NCBI GenBank assembly: GCA_019454045.1
Contig: SKCR01006516.1
Coordinates: forward strand, 744,001-808,000
DNA: 64,000 bases
Source: Zanthoxylum bungeanum
Lineage: Eukaryota > Streptophyta > Magnoliopsida > Sapindales > Rutaceae
Reading direction: 5' to 3'
In this document: positions 11,368 to 25,188 of the stretch, piece after piece
Position numbering within the stretch: the stretch's first letter is position 1
How the letters are laid out: each line of letters starts with the position of its first letter
Notes under the pieces: model-generated
Told to the model about the DNA's origin: nothing
Seen by the model: the letters and a program-made list of their open reading frames with translations, nothing else
The model's database searches: none
Translations under genes and position numbers: made by a program

Positions 11368-13386
11368 TGTTGGAGTTCTACGGTACCGAGGATCGAATAA
11401 TAAGCAGAAAAACACATGTGAATACAACGAAGAAGTTGCGGAATACTTACATCGAGCGGTTGAGCGACGCGAGTGAAGACAAAAACTTTTCTGCCCTCTA
11501 ATGGAAGTCACGACAGTGAGCTGAAATGGCTCCTCCATTTTCGGTTTTGGTCCAAGCTCCAAGCTCCAAGCTTTGTCATGGTGATTCCATGCTCATGAAG
11601 TGAGTTCCCTATCACCTTTGTATGGCTCCTATGTGTGCTAGCACTCAAGAAATTTGCCAAAAATTTCCCTAGCTTCTCCATGGTTCTCGGTCCAACCAGA
11701 AAACAGAAGAAAAATGGCCTGTTGGCCGAGAGAGAAGAAGAGGCATTTTTGGCTCCAAAAACGTGAGCTAATGAAAAGAGAGAGAATGAAAAATGTGTAT
11801 TGGGTTTTTAATTTCCAAAATCAATTAACCATTTACCATTTTTCAATTTCAAAAAGTCAAAGGCAAAAGACAATTAATGCCTTCTAACTACCACCATCAA
11901 TCAATCAATCAAATTGTCACATCACTCAAAGTGACATGTCATTTGACGCTTGATGTGACTAGCGATTTGACGCTTGATGTGACTTGCGTGTCTCACTCGA
12001 ATTCGAAATGCGAATGCGCACGCAAACACTCCCGGGCTCGGGTTCGCTAATTCCAAATTAACGAATTTTCTTTTGCGACGCAATTAAATGATTGTAGCGA
12101 AATCACTATTCACGTCGCTAACGAATTAATTCTAAATTAACTCGTTCGCCCGAATTAAAATATAATTTTAATTCCGTGTCGAAATCCAATTTCGAATAAT
12201 ATATCGAATATATTATTTTATCGATTAATTCCAAATTAATCATTTTTCTCTCTTTAATAATATTTTATCCCAGATAAAATATCTCCGTAATTAATCACAG
12301 ATTAATATTCTCTCTCATTTAATTAATCCCAGATTAATAAAGTGCGAGTCATACGTCATCGGTGAATCTTCGGGAAGCGACCCATGAGATCCCTGGATAT
12401 GTTGGCAGTAAATTCGGTCGTCGGACTATCCGAACACGTAAGTACCTAGTACTATGTCTGTACCGATTTATAAGACAAGGTTGGCTTCTAGCAAAGCGCC
12501 ATGCCTACCCAATTCTCCAGAAATATCCTTACAGGAATATAGTGATCTATATCAGGCGTAGTATACGTAGTATTGCATATTTCGATCCAGTATCGGATGT
12601 CACATGCTAGGTCTGGGGCTGGAATTGTGTCTGCCCCGTACGAAGCACATGTCGGATGTCTGGAAACTAGTCTCTATAATCGGATATACATGACCTAGTC
12701 ATAATATCCCGATGAGTGCAGTACTTAAGAGTACTAGTACCGTATCCTACGTGACATCATCTTCACTATGACTGGAGTGATACTTCCGTCTTGACATCAC
12801 ACCCAACACACACGATTCTCAATATACCCAGTAGAGGCGTACACAGAACCTGTTAAAGCACTGGACGACCAAAACCAAAGTATATTGATTGTCGCAAGTA
12901 TTAGCGGTGCAAGTCTCAGGTTAAGACCAAATACACCTACCCTGATTTCGGACTTCCATAGACACATAATCATACTACCAATGGAATTTCGAGGGGGTCT
13001 ATCCAGAGCGAAGCTGTTTCCCATACCATCGGTAAACACAACCTCCTATCACACATGCATGAGTATCCTATACCCAAATATATGAGAACTATGCCGTTTT
13101 GCCCTTACAACGCGCACAAGTGTAATACAAGTCTTTTACGCATTATCGATGTCCAATCTCGATAATACTCTGACTAGGGATATTTAATGATTTATCCTTC
13201 GTGGATTGATACGGTCTCATATCATCTCAATCCAGGAACAAATCATAAGGACCTCATATCATTTATACATCTTGGTGATCTAATCACAAATGATAAGAGA
13301 GCAATCTCATTTGTCACATAGTTAATTTGTACAACAACACCATGATCTGTACAAATAGTGATGCTATGGGTCATAACTGTCCAACA
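11368..13386 (-). repeat. 3' LTR of copia-A
   Basis: It runs TGTTGGAGTT...GTCCAACA on the plus strand and is near-identical to 19118-21082 apart from small indels, for example ~40 bp missing from the other copy near 12270. ORFs of 60-80 codons inside it recur in both LTRs simply because the LTRs are copies. Confidence 0.92.
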
Positions 13387-13399
13387 ATCTCCCACTTGG
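13387..13399 (-). promoter_or_regulatory. Polypurine tract of copia-A
   Basis: The minus strand reads CCAAGTGGGAGAT immediately before the 3' LTR start TGTTGGACAG. Confidence 0.8.
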
Positions 13400-13599
13400 C
13401 CTATAGCGAGTCACTCGAGTGTCTACCACCTGAACTATGTACGGTTGGCTCAAATTGCTGAGGAAAGGTTTTCGTCAGCGGATTTGCATGATTATCGTCT
13501 GATGCGATTTATTCGATCATCACATTGCCACGATGTATGATCTGAACGAATCAGATGAATAATCGAAGTATGTATCTGGATCGTTGATGAGACCATTAA

Positions 13600-14790
13600 T
13601 TCTTTAGCCTGCGCTGTAGCCTAGCTCAGCTGGTAACAGAACTATATCTAATCTATTTAGATTTGTTATCGACCCAAATGGCTTCTATTGCTGCCTCGGC
13701 TGCAGCAATAACCCGTATTTGTTGTTTATTCGGTAACAGTATCTTGCTTGGAAGATTTCCAGCTCACTGTTCCGTTATTCAAACTTTATTGTACCGTTGT
13801 TGCGACTTATAGTCATCTTTATCGATTAGGAAACTTACAGTAGTGATCCCAGTCACTTCAAGTTTTTTCTTCTCCATAGATTAAGACAGCAGCTTTAGTT
13901 CTCTAAGATACTAATGTATGTTCTTAATATCAATCCAGTGACCATCACTAGGATTAGCCTGATTGTGACTCCATATGCTCAAAGCGTATGGGACACTAGG
14001 TCGCGTACATTTATTCATTGTATAATTTCTCGGAGATTTTTATCGAAAGCCAAGCTTTCGCCGATTGTATTATGGGAATGTCATTTCCAAGAAATGATAT
14101 ATTATCATTATTTTATAGGACATTTATTGTCAGTGCCTCCCACTAACCTCCTTATATACACAAGAATCATTTCGTTTTGAATTAAACCATAATCTATTAT
14201 GATTACATCAAAACGATAATTCCAAGAATTCAATGCTTGCTTCAATCCATACATGGATCGAATAACCTGCAAACCTTGTTCGCTAGTTTTGGTACGACAA
14301 AACCGTCAGGATGTTGCAAACATCCTCTAAAAGGTTTCTGTTTAAGGAAAGCAATTTTCCCATTCAGCTGTCATATTTCATCAATGAAACATGCAAGGTC
14401 AGCAAGCATTATCCAAATGGATTTACCGTGGCAACAGGTAAAAGGTTTCGTTGTAATCAACACAGTGTTGATAAGGATACCTTTCCGCCAAAAGCCTAGC
14501 TTTATATGTTGGTATGTTGCCTTCCATGTATGTCTTCCTTGAAGACTTATATAGTACCAATAGGCACAATGCCTTTCGGTATAGCAACTAGTATCCAAAC
14601 ATAGTTGGTTTACATGGAATCCATTTCGGACTCATGACACTTTTTCATAATAGGGAGTTGATACCTTGTATCACTTCCTCATACGTAGTCAGTTGGTATT
14701 CCTCAATAAGATTGACATCTTAATGAGGTGAGATCAGAAACCCATACCCCAGGTTGTTTTCTAACTCTCTCCAACCTACGTGGTTCTTGT
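13600..14790 (-). pseudogene. Copia-A RNase H and reverse transcriptase remnant
   Basis: This is the reverse complement of the plus-strand pol at 3570-4760. The RNase H end near 13680-13760 contains the alanine-rich block equivalent to AAAEAAIEAIW. The RT catalytic box region near 14090 reads as a damaged form: LGND is visible, but YVDD is not intact. A 75-codon minus-strand open stretch at 14371-14598 is a fragment. Plus-strand ORFs here are shadows. Confidence 0.75.
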
Positions 14791-14989
14791 GTATTCGAAG
14801 ATTACTGGTATAGTTTCATCATTGATGAACTATTTGTGTTCCATTAGGATTCAGTGCCTTGAATAGTATTACTCCGATTTTCATCGAGTTATACTATCCT
14901 CCCACTTACCACTGCATATAGGTATTCCTCTTAGGAAAACCGCATGGTGAGCAACAATTAAATTGTTCTCATGTGAGTTGTATAAGTAC

Positions 14990-15960
14990 TATACTTTGGT
15001 ATCCCTAGGATAACCTACAATTGGCACTTATCCAATTTGGGTTTTAGTTTGGTGTCATCCAAACATATGCCCAACATTCCCAAATGTTCAGGAATGAGAA
15101 ACCCGGTTTCTTTCCTGTTCATATCTAATATGATATCTGTCAAACAGACTTTTATGGAACCTTATTCCAAATAAGTTCTGCACTGTTTATGCGTATCCGT
15201 TGAAGGAAATGGTAGCTCAGAGCGACTCATGATTAACCTTATCATGTCCAACAAAATTCGGTTTCTATGTTCAGACACACCATCAAATTGACATGTTCCA
15301 GGAGGAGTCCTCATTGAAAGAATACTATACTCTTTCAAATATATTAGAAACTTATTGCTTAAGTGTTTCATCATGGTTTAACCGTGATGATTTAATACTT
15401 TAGCCGATCTGTTTGTCTATTTTGTGTCGAAACTGTAAAACTTTCCGATTTGTGTTTCAAAAGAAACACATAACCATAACGCGATGCCACATCCGTAAAG
15501 GTCATGAAACATTCATATCCACCTCTAGCCTAGCTAGATATGGGCCCACTTACTTCACTATGAACTAGGGCTAACAGATCGGTGGCACTTACACTTTTAC
15601 CAAGTAAATGTGTTTTAGGCATTTTGCCCAATAAACTAGATTCGTAGACTTTATTTGAATAAGATCAAATCAGTCCGAGTACCCACTCTTCAAAAGTGTG
15701 GATATACGATTCTTTTTTAATTGTGTCCCAGACAACAATGCCACAAATTATTTTCTTCTGATCAAATCAGTTTGAGCTATTTGTTTGTCATGTTATATGT
15801 TTGAGATTTATTTATATTCAAAATATAAATGCTGTTATTTCACATCAAATGTGTTTATCTCAATATCATCTTTATATAATAAAACACTTTAGTGTTCTAG
15901 AATATAAAGGTAAATCCGCAACGGATTAAACACTGATATAGAGATAATGTATCTAGTCAA
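14990..15960 (-). pseudogene. Copia-A integrase remnant
   Basis: The minus-strand open fragment 15374-15162 contains the YLKEYSIL...TPPGTCQFDGVSEHRN...LLDMIRLIMS series typical of the copia integrase catalytic half. The glutamate after GVS is retained. Upstream and downstream parts are frameshifted. The first part, near 15400-15560, matches the FTDVASRYGYVYL-type block of the other copy. Confidence 0.78.
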
Positions 15961-16169
15961 ACTAGTTACATTATAACAGTTTCCTAATTTAACTACAAAC
16001 CCGAAGGGTAGTTCCTAAATATAGGTACCTACGATTAAAACAGCGACTTTCGTCCCGTTTCCGATTCGCAGATAAAACTCAATGGAAGTTAGTATCCTGC
16101 TCAAAGCAGATTCTGCACATCAGTATATATATTTATGTACCACACTAAGTATTTGAAATCCAATTTTAA

Positions 16170-16830
16170 TACTAATAGTGAACATAATTATGACAAACAT
16201 ATTTGAAGTCGGAGCCTTGCTCGTCTTTAATTCCTTCATGTCTGCTTTTTCCATACGGCAGTCACACTTCCGCTATCCCGTTTGCCACAATTTAGGCAAA
16301 CATTTTGGGATATGTCATTTATCTTCCCAGAAGATTATAATGATTTTCCCTTTGCCCTTTTCCACATTCCAGAAGCCTTTGGCCAAGCCTTGGCCTCTTA
16401 GAATGTCGAAGTAAGGTGCGCCTTGCGCTTCTTGCCTTATTGCAAACTTTGACTTTGTCTCCTTAAGAACAGTCATTAACTCTCCAAGAGTTTATATTGC
16501 AATTTAGTACATCTAATATCTATAAAGATCCTTCAATTTCATTATCATACTATAAGGATCTAATCTTTATTTCTGATTAAGAAATTAAGGAGTCTAATGC
16601 GGCAAGTTTAATGGATTAAGTACTAAAGTTATCATCACATGAATCTTCCAAAGATCATGCTCTACTATTTTGCTTAACTCCGGGCTTTAGGCATAATATG
16701 TTATTTTATCAAATAAAATAACTTATTAGTTTTCCAGGACCATCCTGAAATTTATTCCTAATTTGAAAATTAAAGTCGTTTAATACATTTTCCCCAGGAT
16801 TATGTTTTAAACACCAATCTTTCAATTTTA
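16170..16830 (-). pseudogene. Copia-A gag remnant
   Basis: Minus-strand translation shows gag-tail pieces: a lysine-rich segment with FWNVEKGKGKI near 16350-16395, then a CLNCGK-like cysteine pair near 16280-16300 in the place of the zinc knuckle. The histidine/cysteine half is lost. Frameshifts and stops abound. Upstream (16430-16830) only short gag-like pieces are visible. Confidence 0.55.
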
Positions 16831-19117
16831 TCTTGATTCTAATAGTCCAACTATTTAATCAACGATTTGTGGTACTATTTATTATAATGATTATTATAAT
16901 CCAATTATATAATCAACTATAAATGATTTGTTTGAATACAGTCCAACTGTTTATAAAAAACAACGATTTAAATATTAGTCCAACTAACATTTAATTTATT
17001 TGACAAATGATATTTGATTTGAGTGCGTATGGCAAGTAATTAAACGAATATTGCAAATTTAATACTTGCCTCCCTCTATTTTTCTGCGAGCCTCTAACCC
17101 TCTGTCGAGTACTCGGGAAACCGTGTTTCCTAGTGGGCTAGGATCCCGTTAAATATCACACAATCTTGACTTTGGCCAACAAATTGTATGATAATTAACT
17201 AGGTAGATCTCTAAGATTAATTGGATCCCATCCAATTCCTAGATCCAGTAGGGGGACATCCAAGTCCGAAATATATATACAATATATATGCCAATATATC
17301 CAATATATTGCCTAACCTTTTTCCTCTGAATCAACTAAGCCTTGGCTTTGGCACAACAAACTTAGTGATCCCAGTTAAGTGTGACCCATTGACCATGGAA
17401 AGCTTCGTAATCAATGTCGATGGACAAGAAATGGTCTTGACTTTGGCCAACAAACCACAACTTGGACAAGACACCAATATGGAACAAAGCTTTCGTGATT
17501 CAAACACATCCTCGACGGACAAAGGTATTGACTTTGGCCAACAAAACAATGCCAGTCTTAGACCTTGAGTAAGAATCACTCAATGGAAGGAAAAACGCTT
17601 AATATTTTGTGAGGGTTTTTCGCGTGCAAATTGGCAACCAATTTATTATCTTTGTTAAGGTCTCATCATCATACACCCTTAAACATGCATTCTAAATACA
17701 TAATAAAGCGCGTATAATTAAATAATAATGATATGCGAATGGATACTTTACACAATGATCCTAGATCAAATCTCTCTATTTCCTCTCTCCCGCTAGCACA
17801 AGTATTTGCTTCTACCCGTTACACTACACTTCTAAAGAAACCTCATTTACATTGAGGGAATAGGTGAGAAGAGAAATACAAAGAGTATGGAGGTAATAGG
17901 TTGGACACGCAGGTCCAATTAATAAATTCTAAATTTATTACAACAATTTCAAAAATTGCCCCACCATCTAATATCCATCCGATATACATTATTCATGCAT
18001 CGCAACCATGTATTCACACAAGCATGTTATCAATCAATCTAATCAAATTAATTAATCTGATAATTAATGATCATCCAATGTTCAAACAACGATTCGATTT
18101 TGCGCGAGTCAAACTCGTTTTGCGAATAAGTACTCAAAGTACGAATTCTCGAATTAAATTAAACTACAAAATTAAATCCAATTCAATTTGCATTTAATAC
18201 TAATTCGTTATTTAATTCCAAATTAAATATTACACTTTATTTTATAAACCTTTACGACTTAAATTCCAAATTTAATCGTTACGGGTCTCAAAGCCCGATT
18301 AACGTCCAACGTCAATTTAATTAAAGTCCAATGGGCTTTTAATTAATTTCTTTAAGGCGTGGACTTTTGGTCAACTTGGGTCAAACCCAATAACCAAAGC
18401 CCAATCAAAGAGTAACCCCATAAGCCTAGAAATCAATTTAGGCCCATTAGGCCCAATTAAAATAATTAAGGTCCATTAGTCGCATTTGGGCTTTATGGAA
18501 GCGGTTTTGGGCCCAATTGGATCCAACCAATTTAGCCTAAACCTAACTTGGTACAACCAAGTCCAATAAGCCCATTTACAACATTACAAGCCAAAATCCA
18601 ATTTAAGCCCATTTAATTAAATCACAAAAATTCCAATTTCACAATTTAATTAAACTAAAGTGTATTACATAATTAATTACCCAATTAACATTTCTAAAAC
18701 ATCAATTAGCCTAATTAATCATGCTCATCAACAACAAAACATGTCCAACACATTTTTATCAAAAATCAAACCCAATTTCACATGCTTTAACTCTCGGCAA
18801 TTTGGGGATTTTTCAAATTGATTCGGTTTCAATCCAATTAAATCCACAATCAACAATTCCTAATTGATATCAAGTCATCCAATGAATCAAAATCAAAAAT
18901 TCCAAGACTTTAGGGCATCAAGCACATTCTGCCAAGCCATGTATTTTGGGGAAAAATTGTTCCAAACCATTTTTCATGAAATTGATCCAATCAATCTTCA
19001 ATTAAACATAATTTAAGCATACTTAATCATCCAATTTCATCAAATCATGCTCAAAATCAATTTACCCGATTTTAGCCCTAAATTATTTTCATGCTCAACC
19101 TTGCTCATAGATACCAT
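16831..19117 (-). other. Copia-A long leader
   Basis: About 2.3 kb of mainly non-coding DNA lies between gag and the primer-binding site, parallel to 1-2338. It contains the TTTGGCCAACAA repeats (near 17170, 17453 and 17532) and GCTTTGGCAC at 17345-17354. A 115-codon plus-strand ORF (17221-17568) and an 82-codon minus-strand ORF (17579-17331) overlap there; both have counterparts in the left copy and neither has recognisable similarity. Confidence 0.75.
19103..19116 (-). promoter_or_regulatory. Primer-binding site of complete copia-A
   Basis: The minus strand reads TGGTATCTATGAGC one base after the LTR end. Only the first seven bases match the initiator-Met type exactly; two extra bases interrupt the remainder, so the site is degraded. 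Confidence 0.65.
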
Positions 19118-21082
19118 TGTTGGAGTTCTACGGTCCCGAGGATCGAATAATAAGCATAAGAACACATGTGAATACAACGAAGAAGTTACGGAATACTTAC
19201 ATCGAGCGGTTGAGCGACGCGAGTGAAGAAAAAAAATTTTCTGCCCTCCAATGGAAGTCACGGCAGTGAGCTGAAATGGCTCCTCCATTTTCGGTTTTGG
19301 TCCAAGCTCCCAGCTCCAAGCTTTGTCATGGTGATTCCATGCTCATGAAGTGAGTTCCCTATCACCTTTGTATGGCTCCTATGTGTGCTAGCACTCAAGA
19401 AATTTGCCACAAATTTCCCTAACTTCTCCATAGTTCTCGGTCCAACCAGAAAACAGAAGAAAAATGACATGTTGGCCGAGAGAGAAGAAGAGAGGCATTT
19501 TTGGCTCCAAAAACGTGAGCTATGAAAAGAGAGAATGAAAAATGTGTATTGGGTTTTTAATTTCCAAAATCAATTAACCATTTACCATTTTTCAATTTCA
19601 AAAAGTCAAAGGCAAAAGACAATTAATGCCTTCCAACTACCACCATCAATCAATCAATCAAATTGTCACATCACTCAAAGTGACATGTGATTTGACGCTT
19701 GATGTGACTAGCGATTTGACGCTTTATGTGACTTGCGTGTCACACTCGAATTCAAAATTCGAATGCGCTCGCAAACACTCCCGGGCTCGGGTTCGCTAAT
19801 TCCAAATTAACGAATTTTCCGTTGCGACGCAATTAAATGATTATGCCTAGCGAAATCACTATTCACGTCGCTAACAAATTAAAATCTAATTTTAATTCCG
19901 CGTCGAAATCCAATTTCGTATAATATATCGGATATTATTTTATCGATTAATTCCAAATTAATCATTTTTCTCTCTTTAATAATATTTTATCCCAGATTAA
20001 TATTCTCTTTCATTTAATTAATCCCAGATTAATAAAGTGCGAGTCATACGTCATCGGTGAATCTTCGGGAAGTGACCCATGAGATCCCCGGATATGTTGG
20101 CAGTAAATTCGGTCGTCGGACTATCCGAACACGTAAGTACCTAGTACTACGTCTGTACTGATTTACAAGACAATGTTGGCTTCTAGCAAAGCGCCATGCC
20201 TACCCAATTCTCCAGAAATATCCTTACAGGAATATAGTGATCTATATCAGGCGTAGTATACGTAGTATTGCGTATTTCTCTCAAGTATCGGATGTCACGT
20301 GCTAGGCCTGGGGCTGGAATTATGTCTGCCCCGTACGAAGCACATGTCGGATGTCTGGTAACTAGCCTCTATAATCGGATATACATGACCTAGTCATAAT
20401 TTCCCGATGACTGCAGTATTTAAGAGTACTAGTACCGTATCCTACGTGACATCATCTCCACTATGACTGGAGTGATACTTCCGTCTTGACATCACACCCA
20501 ACATACTACGATTCTCAATATACCCAGCAGAGGTGTACACAGAGCCTGTTAAAGCCCTGGACGACCAAAACCAAAGTATATTGATTGTCGCAAGTATTAG
20601 CGGTGCAAGTCTCAGGTTAAGACCAAATACACCTACCCTGATTTCGGACTTCCATAGACACATAGTCATACTACCAATGGAATTCCGAGGGGGTCTATCC
20701 AGAGCGAAGCTGTTTCCCGTACCATCGGTAAACACAACCTCCTATCACACTTGCATGAGTATCCTATACCCAAATATATGAGAAATATGACGTTATTCCC
20801 TCACAACGCGCACAAGTGTAATACTAGTCTTTTACGCATTATCGATGTCCAATCTCGATAATACTCTGACTAGGGATATTTAATGATTTATCCTTCGTGG
20901 ATTGATATTGTCTCATATCATCTCAATCCAGGAACAAATCATATGGACCTCCTATCATTTATACATCTTGGTGATCTAATCATAAATGATAAGAGAGCAA
21001 TCTCCTTTGTCACATAGTTAATTTGTACAACAACACCATGATCTGTACAAATAGTGACGCTATGGGTCATAACTGTCCAACA
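19118..21082 (-). repeat. 5' LTR of copia-A
   Basis: Plus strand TGTTGGAGTT...GTCCAACA, paired with 11368-13386. The immediate right flank is the target duplication GTTTT and the continuing chromovirus-like LTR. Confidence 0.92.
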
Positions 21083-21663
21083 GTTTTCACAAAGATTTTT
21101 CAGTTTTCAGCTACAGTTTTCAGAAAGAGCTTTTAGAAAAGAAAGTTTCCAGAAACAACAGTTTTATAAGAGATTCAGAATTTTAAACCAGAAACCAATT
21201 TTCTTATTAAGCTATTTCATGAATTTTCGGTTTAGAACCAAATATTTTTATAATAGTTTTTCGTTTTTAGTCCACTCACTTAGATCGTATAACGATCTAA
21301 CCCCCACTCTAGTTCTTGTATCTTGCAGGATTCTCGGAGGACGAGCTCGGGAGGACGGATACTAATGCATTCATTAGGGATGGAGTCCACCAGTATGAGT
21401 CAAAGACACAGTCAGAGTCCAATTATGGTCAAGTGTGAGTCTTGTCATGGTCGTGTGTAGTCTTTATAAAACAGTTATTATTAAATACAATAATTTAATA
21501 TTGGGTTTGTTTTCTTTGTTTTGAGTTGGGCTACGGTCCCACACAAATTATAGATATATAAAGAAAAATATATTAGTTTCCATTATGGTTAAGAAGTCAG
21601 AGGCTTATGGGGTTGGTACTGCTATCCTCTGCCGGTAACATCTCCCAGATCGGGGATGTTACA
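21083..21663 (+). repeat. Solo LTR, chromovirus-like gypsy, part 2
   Basis: Continuation of the LTR that stops at 11367. The TTTTCAG-rich text on each side of the copia-A insertion joins smoothly (TTTTCAGTTTTCAG...). It ends GATGTTACA followed by the duplication TATAG. It contains the CTTGCAGGATTCTCGGAGGACGAG stretch and no coding sequence. Confidence 0.8.
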
Positions 21664-21668
21664 TATAG

Positions 21669-21796
21669 ATATCATTTAATTATTTAAATATTTAACATTT
21701 AAATAGCTAAATAATTATTTAATATAATTATTATTATATATGTATTTTTATTTACATTAAATAACAAATACATATATTAATGGCATGTGTCAAAAT
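21669..21796 (-). repeat. Outer copia-B LTR, segment 2
   Basis: It matches 22970-23096 of the solo copia-B LTR (the TATATATGTATTTT...GGCATGTGTCAAAAT text). It lies between the chromovirus-like LTR and the solo copia-B LTR. Confidence 0.88.
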
Positions 21797-24325
21797 TATT
21801 GGGGTCTTGGGCGAAGGGCGCGACGAAAGCGTTGTTCAGGCGAAACCGTAATTTTAAAAATGTTTAAATTACCGAATAAATTATTCAATATCTAACATGA
21901 ATAATTCATTCATATTTCACCTAAACATATTTATTCGATATCAAATAACGACATAAATAGTTAAGAAACGTTGCGAAACTTTTACGAAAATGTTTTTCCG
22001 CAAAATGGCATAAAACGTGTTTTTGACCGAACCGACTACCCAATACAAATGAGGGCTGCCCAGGTCAGCCCCAATAGTATTAGGGTAGTTCATGGGCTTC
22101 CCAAACTGTGAAAAATTCACTGTTTGGGCAGCCGTCACCCGGTTGGCTCAAAAGTCACCTGGTAACGCCGTTTTTCACCGTTTTCACTTATTTCAACTCC
22201 GAAATAATTTCCGGAAATTGTTCCAACACCCAAAACACATCCAATATATTAAAATGACATCATTTTTCATCACAAACAACCCAGTTTTCCATATCTGATT
22301 TTGCAACAAAAATTATCAATTTCTCATGCTTTAATCCAACTTTGTCAACATTAATCTAATTAATCACAACACCAATTCAAGTCACCATAAATGAACCACC
22401 CAAGAACAATTCTAGGCATTACAAGAGTGGTCATAACACTCTAGAATGGCAACTTATCATCAAATGATCAAATTGGACAATAATCACAATAATATCATCC
22501 AAATCTACTTCACACATGCTCAAATCCTTCCATTTCATCTTCCAACACCAAAAGCCCCAATTTTAACAAGTAAAGAAAACCCTAGAACTATTCTAGCAAT
22601 ACAAGAACAAGAAACTAAATTTCCAAACTCAAGAAGATTAAAGATTACCTTTTAATCTCCAATTTTCCTAAGCTTTTTTTTGCTTGTTTTTCTTCACTTT
22701 TCAACTTGAATCATCAAGCAACTTTGGAACCCATTTCCTTTCGAGACTCACGGCCAAGGAAGATGATAATGGAATAAGAAACAAACTTTTCTAATTTTAA
22801 ATAAGGGTTGCCGACTTTGGAGGGCAAAATTGTCATTTTGGAAAAATTAATTCAATTAATTAAATCAAACTTTATGTTAACAAATCATACTTGCACACCT
22901 AAAGTTTAATTAAATCATGCCATGTGTCACCAATAATAATTAAACATATTTCATAACTTTTATGAAAAAGTTTATCAATTAATTATTCAAATATTTAACA
23001 TTTAAATATTTAAATAATAAATTAATATAATTATTATTATATATGTATTTTATTTACATTAAATAAAAAATACATATATAAATGGCATGTGTCAAAATCT
23101 CATTTGAAAATTAATTAATGTGTATCTAATCAAATTATGTATCAAATACAAATACACAATAATTATTAAATGACCAAAATCCCATAATACATGTGTTATC
23201 GTTTAACCGTTTAAATGATTCGAATTAACTCACTTAATCCGATGAAGTATTATGAATAATCTGTATTATTCATAACGCGTTGCCCAAGTGCTCAACGAGT
23301 ACACTTCATATTGTGGGACTCTCTAAGTTTAGGTTTATCCGTCACGAAATTCAATTTCGTGTCCATAATTCACCAACTCATGAATTATGACGACCAAAGA
23401 TAATCTCGCTAAACTATGCAAGTCGAGGTCATTTCATACGTATAATCTCTTCGTCACATGCTATCCATATTATACATGGGATATAAATAAAAACGTCAAA
23501 TCCTTTCGGTATAATATAGTCGACTTTCAATTTACGATCTCTAAATAACACTCGGAACAGGCTTATGAAGTTATAACACGACCATGGATTTACTAGATCT
23601 TAAACATGTGAGGATACCTATGCCATGTACACAAGACTGCCAGATCCTATCTTGATACGCACTGGATATCATAAACATCAGTCCACACCCAACGAACAAG
23701 TGCAGATCTGATCATGAATAGATCGGTGACGTGACTGCCATCAAAGTGTGGAGGATAACTCATATATCCACAGTGGTATCTCAAGTCGAATGACCATTAT
23801 GCTCGCTCAACTCGAGAAGATTCCTATTGACGTTGGTGTACCATATATTAGGAAATATTCAGTGAGTCGTTCGGTGTGTATCAAATAAACACTACATGTC
23901 TATACGAGTCTTCTGAGACTCATGCTTCATTTGGATAAACCATCGGACCAAGTCACGATATACGACATGTACTGGTCTCAGCGGATTTTACTAACCGACC
24001 CGTGTTAATAAATCTTGACCAGAAACTTTATTTAAGGATATAAAACTTATAGTGATGCTTCCAATGTCAATTACAAACTACATTGTAACTGCGCACTACA
24101 TTGTAAATCCTAGGGTCTTTGTCTAATATACATGTATCACTAAATCAGATTTAGTTTCAATCTAATCATAATTAGATATCTAATCGTAATTAGATCGAAT
24201 ATGTGTATAAAAGACAAGAGGTGCTACCATTAAATAAGTAATATTATAGAAAAAATGAATTGTTCATATTTATGAATCAGACATAAATACGATCCAGATT
24301 GGCACTCTGAGCACCAACCCTAACA
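21797..24325 (-). repeat. Solo copia-B LTR nested in a copia-B LTR
   Basis: It runs from TATTGGGGTCTTGGGC (degenerate TGTTGGGG) to GAGCACCAACCCTAACA, about 2.53 kb, minus orientation. Left flank is CAAAAT and right flank is AAATC, consistent with an AAAAT duplication that has lost one base. No internal sequence is present. It interrupts the outer LTR, which resumes at 24326 with text that duplicates 23097 onward. Short ORFs inside are not coding. Confidence 0.85.
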
Positions 24326-24879
24326 AAATCTCATTTGACAATTAATTAATGTGTATCTAATCAAATTATGTATCAAATACAAATACACAATAATTACGAT
24401 TGACCAAAAATGCCCTATGCATGTGTTTTCGTTTAACCGTTTAAAGGATCCGAATTAACTTATTTAATTCGGTGAAGTATTATGAATAATCTGTATTATT
24501 CATAACGCGTTGTCCAAGTGCTCAACGAGTACACTTCATATTGTGGGACTCTATAAGTTTAGGTTTATCCGTCACGAAATCCAATTTCGTGTCCATAATT
24601 CACCCACTCATGAATTATGACGACCACAGATAATCTCGCTAAACTATGCAAGTCGAGGTAATTTCATATGTATAATCCCTCCATCACATGCTATCCATAT
24701 TATACATGTGATATAGATAAGAACGTCAAATCCTTATGGTATAATATAATCGACTTTCAAATTTACGATCTCTAAATAACACTCGGAAACTTATTTTCGA
24801 AGTTATACCACGACTATGGATTTACTAGATCGCAAACACGTGTAGGATACCTATGCCCTGTACACAGGACTGACGGGTT
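24326..24879 (-). repeat. Outer copia-B LTR, segment 3
   Basis: It resembles 23097-23645 of the solo LTR and stops at the target duplication GGGTT (24875-24879) of the gypsy element. It continues at 34919. Confidence 0.88.
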
Positions 24880-25188
24880 TGATGAGTGGTATTTATATCA
24901 CTATTTCCCACTCATTTAACCTAATATTTTGTATAGTTTCTTGAGTTTTGTGAACGTTTTGATATGTTTTGTGTTATTTTGTAGATAAATAAAGTTTGGA
25001 AAGCATTGGAGGCAATTTGGGGCAAAAAGGGACAAAAATGCGTCAACAGGGATATTTTGGTCTTAAGCGCGTCGCGACGCCAAGACTTCCGCGTCGCGAC
25101 GTCTAAAATGCACCGAACAGTGCTAACGTGCGCCGGGTCCACAAATCAGAATCTGAGAAAAGTTTGACTTTGCTAAAATGCGCCGTGC

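Larger units (their letters stand above)
11368..21082 (-). mobile_element. Complete copia-A retrotransposon (decayed)
   Basis: A full LTR-internal-LTR structure of about 9.7 kb in minus orientation, with five-base target duplications GTTTT at 11363-11367 and 21083-21087. The LTRs are 2.02 and 1.97 kb. Internal order read on the minus strand is primer-binding site (19116), long leader, gag remnant, pol remnant, polypurine tract (13387). Every coding domain is broken by stops and frameshifts. It is inserted in the chromovirus-like solo LTR, so it is younger than that LTR. Confidence 0.92.

Noticed and set aside
12362..13085. 60-83-codon ORFs also found near 5778, 20442 and 20533
   Set aside because: Shared because all lie in copia-A LTRs; frames are not conserved in the diverged LTR at 5002-6969.
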